Shown: positions 13,323-17,485 of the stretch, piece by piece
How the letters are laid out: each line of letters opens with the position of its first letter
Numbering within the stretch: position 1 is the first letter of the stretch
From: Sedimentisphaerales bacterium
Lineage (GTDB): Bacteria; Planctomycetota; Phycisphaerae; Sedimentisphaerales; Anaerobacaceae
Direction: 5' to 3'
NCBI GenBank assembly: GCA_016933985.1
Contig: JAFGTU010000311.1
Coordinates: forward strand, 1-17,485
Length of the DNA stretch: 17,485 bases
Program-made: the position numbers and the translations under genes
Notes under the pieces: generated by a model
The model's input: the letters and a program-made list of their open reading frames with translations, nothing else
Databases searched by the model: none
What the model was told of the DNA's origin: nothing

Positions 13323-15158
13323 TCAAAACACATTGCGCCGAAATCGGCACTTCGCACGCCAGGCAAACAACAACCCGACAAATACGTAGATGATCATCGT
13401 CTTCGTCATAACCATCGTCGCGGGTTTGAACTTGATTCTTTGACCAAAAAAACGGTATCTGAGTCCTTGCAGAGGCTTCCATGCGTGGTCACGGCCAGAT
13501 GCACCGCTCATGAGAACACTTATTTGAGCCGCCGGATTGGCCACAATGCACACCCTGGCGATATCACGTCTTTGCATTATTATCGATAACTGATCACCGA
13601 CGGTCGGAATGACAATTCAGAGCAAGAGTGCAAGGCCGAACGTTGCGACCATGGCCCAGATAGTGCGACGAAACCTGGCGCTGAAATACAGGCCGACGCT
13701 CGTGAGAAAGACCGCTATCCACACCATGATCATAATGAAATGAAGTATGGCGGCCGGATGAATGTACCTGAGAAAGACGAACAATATAATATGACCCACC
13801 GCCAACAGCCATACCACCAGGCATCGCCGCAGGACCGCCGCCGCCTTGCCGGCAAGTATCTGCCAGTCGTTCATGGAGGTAGCCAGCAGAATAGGCCACG
13901 CCTGCGATTCCTTCTCGGATGTGATGCTGTTTGCGGAGAGCACAATGTGAAATATCATCGCTATCGCTACGAACAGCAAGATATATGAAACGTGGACGAA
14001 ATCCTTGTCGAGGTATCCCTCCCGCGCCCAGGTACAGTACGTAGCCAGTATCACAAGAACGGTTATCACCAAGCCGATAATGCTGTTGCGTCCTTCGGCG
14101 CCCCGAATAAAAGGAGCGCGTATATCCTTCCAAAGGACGGGCCAGCCTTTCACGCGTCTGATTACACCGTCCGTTTCCCGAGTTTGCATAGAACCGGGCA
14201 AGAGTCTCGACAATCTCAGCCTGCGTCCGGGCCTTGCTGCGCCAGGCTCTACATGCGCGGTCGCCTGATGCAGCGCGACCTTCCGCACAATACTCGCGCT
14301 AACAGCCATCAATATAACGGACAAGCCCAGCATAATCACGCAGTGCACGGGCCAATAGAATCCGGCAATACCGGGGGGCAGCGCCGGCGAGACCAACATC
14401 GCAGTGTTAAGCGTCATTGCATAGAAAGGGCTGACGTGAAAAAAGACGTTCCAGAAAAGCATAAGAGAAGGCAGAGGCGGACCCGCCCCACCGGCAAAGC
14501 TCGCCGGGCCCACCCGCAGGACGCCGATCATGGTCGGCAGCAGCAGGAAGAAGAAGCCTATCGCAAGGATTGTCTTGATAATTACGACATACGCCCGGCG
14601 GTTGCCTATCGAATAAAACAAGCTCAGCGTCCCGGCGAAAATGACAGCCGTAAGCGTTATGCAAAGACTCGAAAAAACGTAAGCCCAGGGCACGCCCCCG
14701 AAAACGCGCATAACCGCCAGCAACGGCATACTAATCGCCAGAAGCAGCATCAACTGCAGCAGCTTGCTGCTCAGCTTTCCGAAGACTATCTGGAGACTGC
14801 TGATCGGCGTGGTCATTAGCAGGCCGAGCGTCCTGTCGTAAATCTCATCGCTGATGGAAGTGCTGAGCATTATGACGGCAAGCAACTGGGCCGCGACAAA
14901 CTGAAACCCCACAATCGTCGAGACAACAGTTCTACCGGCGAGGGCCATTCTCGATTTTTGAAACGTCGTTGAGGCCTGGCCGACCACCATACTCCGCCAC
15001 GCCATAACGACAAAGGCGGTCAACAACGCCACGTACACAAATCTCAGAACGTAGTTTCGCTTCCTGCGGCTTGAGACTCGCAGCTCCTTGTCCAACAGCG
15101 GCCCGGTCAGCCGAACCGGGCTCAACGTTTTCCACAGTCTGCTCGCTGTCGTAATCAT
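13323..15158 (-). pseudogene. ABC-2 exporter permease, paralogue A, interrupted by one in-frame TGA
   Basis: First permease of the operon. ATG 15158 (AAGAGA 5 nt upstream) opens 513 codons with the same duplicated permease layout as its sisters: D-K-E-L-R-V-S-S-R-R near the N-terminus, S-I-S-D-E-I-Y-D-R-T-L-G-L-L-M-T-T, then S-I-T-S-E-K-E-S-Q-A-W-P-I-L-L-A-T. TGA at 13617-13619 stops it in the third-last predicted membrane region. The same frame then continues for 97 codons without another stop, through an N-P motif also present in the sisters and a last membrane segment ending F-A-W-R-A-K-C-R-F-R-R-N-V-F, then TGA at 13323-13325. Read through, it is 611 residues, equal to its sisters (590, 599). 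Counting from F-S-A-R-F, the TGA falls exactly on the Trp conserved in both. Either a recent nonsense mutation, a base-call error, or readthrough. The truncated 513-residue product might still be made. Confidence 0.8.
13617..13619 (-). other. In-frame TGA at a conserved Trp codon position
   Basis: The minus-strand context is TTG CTC TGA ATT GTC. One G-to-A change separates it from TGG, the codon expected from both sister permeases. The following base is A, not the C that favours UGA readthrough. TGA serves as an ordinary stop in umuD, paralogue C and the auxiliary gene, so the genetic code is not changed. Confidence 0.85.
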
Positions 15159-15251
15159 ACGCGTCTCTTAACACAAACAAAGCACGCTTCTCACAAAATC
15201 GGCAAGGCGACGCCCAAAGCCGAACATACTGCTTTGAAGCCCGCCCGCCCC

Positions 15252-16178
15252 TCAGTGCACAATGCCTTTGGTCAATTGGAGGAATGCGTCGTCGAGCTTC
15301 AGTTGTTCGGGCTGGAGAAAGACCAGGTCCAGATTCGCCTTAACCAGCGTTCGAGCGATAAGCCCATCCGTCTTTTCGCCGTCGTGAAAGGTTACGGAGA
15401 TGTAATTATCGACGATTTTGGCCTCGCGTATCTGCGGCAGCGACGAGAGCAACTCGACGGCTTTTTCCTGGTCCGCAGCCACCTGAAGGCGAACCTTGCT
15501 CTGAATTCCCAGACGCGGTCGAATCTCATCCAGCGTCCCGCTAAAGACCATTTGGCCGTGCTCGATAATGCCGACGTGGTCGCATATCTGTTCGAGTTCG
15601 CTGAGGATATGGCTCGATATCATAATCGTTTTGCCCATCCGCTTTAGCTCTCGCAGCAATTCCCTGATTTCGATCCTGGCTCGCGGGTCAAGCCCGCTGG
15701 CCGGCTCGTCGAGGATAAGCACCTTCGGGTCGTGAATCAGAACGCGCGCCAGGCCCAGGCGCTGCTGCATCCCGCGCGAGAGACTATCGACCGTCGCGGC
15801 CTGCTTGGACTGAAGGTCGGTCAGCTCGAGCACGCCTTCGACGATGGCCTTGCGTTTCATCCGATCGATGCCGAAGGCGGCTGCGAAGAACTCAAGGTAC
15901 TCAAAAACCTTGAGGTCGTCGTAAACGCCCATGAAATCCGGCATGTATCCGACCAGCCTGCGAACCTTTTTGCCGTGCTTTCGGACGTCCAGCCCGTCGA
16001 TGAACGCCGTGCCGTGCGTCGGCTCGAGCAGCGTTACGAGGATGCGCATTGTAGTCGTCTTTCCGGCGCCGTTCGGCCCGATGAACCCAAAGATGTCACC
16101 ATGTTCGACAGTAAGGTTCAGGTTGCTGACCGCCGTCAGGTCGCCGTAGTCCTTGGTCAAATTCTGCGTTTTTATCAT
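15252..16178 (-). CDS. ABC transporter ATP-binding protein (ABC-2 exporter type)
   Basis: A 308-residue ATPase that powers the permeases encoded downstream. Walker A G-P-N-G-A-G-K-T at 34-41, signature L-S-R-G-M-Q-Q at 133-139, Walker B V-L-I-L-D-E-P at 153-159 with D-loop S-G-L-D, and H-loop His190 in I-S-S-H-I are all present. The Q-loop is unusual: G-Y-M-P-D has Asp81 where most ABC ATPases have Gln. A C-terminal extension (about 225-308) is typical of the exporter subfamily including CcmA/GldA/NatA-like proteins. The ATG overlaps the upstream gene's TGA by 4 bp (16175-16178), so it is translationally coupled to it. A 93-bp gap with no visible hairpin separates its stop from the first permease. 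It is the only ATPase gene seen for three permease genes. Confidence 0.95.
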   Translation of the reverse strand: MIKTQNLTKDYGDLTAVSNLNLTVEHGDIFGFIGPNGAGKTTTMRILVTLLEPTHGTAFIDGLDVRKHGKKVRRLVGYMPDFMGVYDDLKVFEYLEFFAAAFGIDRMKRKAIVEGVLELTDLQSKQAATVDSLSRGMQQRLGLARVLIHDPKVLILDEPASGLDPRARIEIRELLRELKRMGKTIMISSHILSELEQICDHVGIIEHGQMVFSGTLDEIRPRLGIQSKVRLQVAADQEKAVELLSSLPQIREAKIVDNYISVTFHDGEKTDGLIARTLVKANLDLVFLQPEQLKLDDAFLQLTKGIVH

Positions 16179-17485
16179 TGTCTTGCTTCCCCGTCATTTT
16201 GTTTTGGAAAGACCACAAGCCGCACCAGTTGAATATGGTCGTATTTGCACGAACGCGCATCGACTGCAAAGGACGTCGGCGCCCGCTCGTACTCGACGCA
16301 CACCGCCGCCGCCCCGCGCGCCAGGTAGGCGTCAATCGCCCGCGTTCTCTGAAGGCATCCCTGTGCGAAGTATGCGTGCTCGCGCTTTAGTGTCCCGGTG
16401 TCGTCCGACGAGCGACCGTCATAGTATGAGCTTCGCAGGCTGTTATAGTCGATTCCGCGCCAGGCGTCTAAGCGTCCCGGCGTGGCGCTAAACTGCTCGG
16501 CGGCGTGGGCCTCGATTATCCTATCCAGGCGGATTCCCATTCCGCCGTCAACCAGGACGCAGCCGGCAATAATAGGGGCATCGGATTCGTTGGAGACTTT
16601 CACGGTGATCTTATCGCCCTGCCGACTAACCTCTGCGGCCAACGGAATCTTCTCGACGGGCGCCTCGTTCGTCAGGCACTGAATCGTCCATATATTGATG
16701 GGCAGAGATGAGGGCAGGTTGGCCCCGTCTTCCTGTTCGCAGTAGATTTTCCTGCCGCCGGTATCGCGGCGGTACGACCATATAGACTGCTCGGTGGGCG
16801 CAATACCCGACCACCACTGGTTCCGGCCGAGATTCTTGAGACGGTACTCGGCGCTGCGTGGCGCGAACAAGCCGCAATAATACGTTGACCATGCAGTCCT
16901 CTCATTCTCAATGGCGTCGATGATGGAGACGACCCGCATTTCCAGGTCCCCGCTTCGCAGGTATTGAACGCCATAGTACGCAAACACGGTGAAGACCACG
17001 ATCCAGAACGTGCACGTCAGCCAGGTCAGCGGAAGCCGGTCCACGCGCTTTAGTACGATATAGTCCACCGGCCCCAACAGAACCGCCAGCACCACCAGCA
17101 GAAGGATGACCCACCAGATGTTCAAAGGCCGAATGCCTTTATAAAGGAAATTCATTACCGCATTGTTGGCCGCCTGGCCAAGACCGATCTCATAGTAGTT
17201 CTGGTTCTGCCGACTTACGTTGCTCTTTTCGGCATCCTCCTCGAACCGAATTGTCCGAAATGTATCGACCACGCCATCCCGCCTCCTCGCGGCGCCTGTT
17301 GAAGACTCCAGTGGCGTAACGCCGTACCCATCTTCGAGGACCGCCCTGACGCGGCCTACCCAGAATCTCGATGATCGCGCCCTGTACCTGTCGTTGAGTG
17401 TTGCAGGGTCAAACGCCAGGACACCTACCCGCCCAAACCCAACGTTCCCCGCAGCAAACAGGCAATCATTCGCGTCGCTCATTTG
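16175..17485 (-). CDS. Membrane-anchored auxiliary protein of the ABC operon (N-terminus outside window)
   Basis: The frame is open to the right edge; the Met at 17482 is probably internal, so only the C-terminal ~436 residues are visible. The first stretch, 'GFGRVGVLAFDPATLND', resembles the end of the extracytoplasmic GATase/vWA-like domains found in large bacterial membrane proteins. Two membrane segments follow at about 122-144 ('WWVILLLVVLAVLLGPVDYI') and 150-172, separated by a short basic turn (K-R-V-D-R), then an apparently beta-rich region of about 260 residues. This layout recalls GldG-like or DUF4350-like partners of ABC-2 exporters, but I cannot assign a family with certainty. Its stop overlaps the ATPase start in an ATGA, strong evidence for joint function. 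The role may be substrate handling or anchoring outside the membrane; this is inferred. Confidence 0.7.
   Translation of the reverse strand, partial: QMSDANDCLFAAGNVGFGRVGVLAFDPATLNDRYRARSSRFWVGRVRAVLEDGYGVTPLESSTGAARRRDGVVDTFRTIRFEEDAEKSNVSRQNQNYYEIGLGQAANNAVMNFLYKGIRPLNIWWVILLLVVLAVLLGPVDYIVLKRVDRLPLTWLTCTFWIVVFTVFAYYGVQYLRSGDLEMRVVSIIDAIENERTAWSTYYCGLFAPRSAEYRLKNLGRNQWWSGIAPTEQSIWSYRRDTGGRKIYCEQEDGANLPSSLPINIWTIQCLTNEAPVEKIPLAAEVSRQGDKITVKVSNESDAPIIAGCVLVDGGMGIRLDRIIEAHAAEQFSATPGRLDAWRGIDYNSLRSSYYDGRSSDDTGTLKREHAYFAQGCLQRTRAIDAYLARGAAAVCVEYERAPTSFAVDARSCKYDHIQLVRLVVFPKQNDGEARQ

Larger units (their letters stand above)
9726..15158 (-). repeat. Tandem triplication of a ~1.8-kb permease gene
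   Basis: Three consecutive same-strand genes (13323-15158, 11517-13310, 9726-11498) encode homologous proteins of equal length, with shared N-terminal, mid-protein and C-terminal signatures. Nucleotide identity is mostly eroded, but islands remain: 13228-13256 and 11416-11444 are identical over 29 bp, near the start of paralogues B and C. The copies are therefore old duplicates with local conservation or gene conversion, not recent ones. Confidence 0.85.

Noticed and set aside
13323..13577. A separate 84-residue gene beginning M-Q-R-R-D.
   Set aside because: No ribosome-binding site precedes it. It is in the same frame as paralogue A, and its end matches the C-terminus of the sister permeases, so it is the tail of that gene.
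13590..13619. Selenocysteine insertion at the internal TGA: a small hairpin with a bulged U can be drawn a few bases after it (around C-C-G-A/U-C-G-G).
   Set aside because: The stem is short (4 strong pairs plus weak ones), the expected residue from the sisters is Trp rather than Cys, and a permease is not a known selenoprotein.
13992..14819. A 275-codon plus-strand ORF within the first permease.
   Set aside because: It is antisense to a permease with clear homology to two sisters. Its product is rich in Arg, His and Gln with no recognisable domain, typical of a shadow frame.
13323..15158. Reassignment of TGA to tryptophan in this organism.
   Set aside because: TGA is the normal stop of umuD, paralogue C and the auxiliary gene, in tight operon junctions (ATGA overlaps), so it is read as stop here.
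15159..15251. Separate promoter for the permeases in the 93-bp gap after the ATPase.
   Set aside because: I found no convincing -35/-10 pair on the minus strand.

Overview
The window looks like a chromosomal fragment from a Planctomycetota-type bacterium, probably of the Phycisphaerae/Sedimentisphaerales kind. This is inferred from gene content: a formylglycine-type sulfatase, secreted glycan-active proteins, and an ABC-2 exporter operon with very large permeases and a 'YMPD' ATPase. It is not based on any marker gene. Coding density is high. I see no tRNA, rRNA, CRISPR array or insertion sequence.

Layout. (1) Bases 1-1343, plus strand: a sulfatase whose N-terminus lies outside the window. 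(2) Bases 1505-4776, plus strand: a compact SOS mutagenesis cassette, lexA-like repressor / DUF72 protein / umuD / umuC. The genes are 4-bp overlapped or 9-10 bp apart and run from one promoter, whose 17-bp spacer holds a perfect 16-bp palindrome that is the obvious candidate for the LexA operator. (3) Bases 4810-9642: a carbohydrate locus. A secreted GH78-type alpha-L-rhamnosidase and a sugar isomerase/epimerase-type TIM barrel are read on the minus strand. A secreted right-handed beta-helix (pectate-lyase-like) protein is read divergently on the plus strand. The 229-bp divergent region carries a strong sigma70-type promoter and a perfect 10-bp inverted repeat just upstream of its -35. (4) Bases 9726-17485, minus strand: an ABC-2 exporter operon. 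In transcription order it holds the C-terminal part of a membrane-anchored auxiliary protein, one ATPase, and three tandem paralogous permeases of about 600 residues. Each permease is itself an internal duplication.

How the genes fit together. The SOS cassette is self-contained: DNA damage should trigger RecA-stimulated self-cleavage of the repressor, releasing UmuD, UmuC and a DUF72 protein of unknown function. The sulfatase, rhamnosidase, isomerase and beta-helix protein suggest use of a sulfated or rhamnose-containing polysaccharide, although the SOS cassette separates the sulfatase from the rest. The exporter operon resembles the ATPase/permease/auxiliary arrangement of Gld-type systems, but its substrate is unknown.

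The most notable observation is in the first-transcribed permease (15158 to 13323). A single in-frame TGA at 13617-13619 sits exactly where both sister permeases have a conserved tryptophan. The frame then stays open for 97 more codons to the same C-terminal signature as the sisters. This is either a very recent TGG-to-TGA nonsense mutation, a sequencing or strain variant, or a readthrough site.
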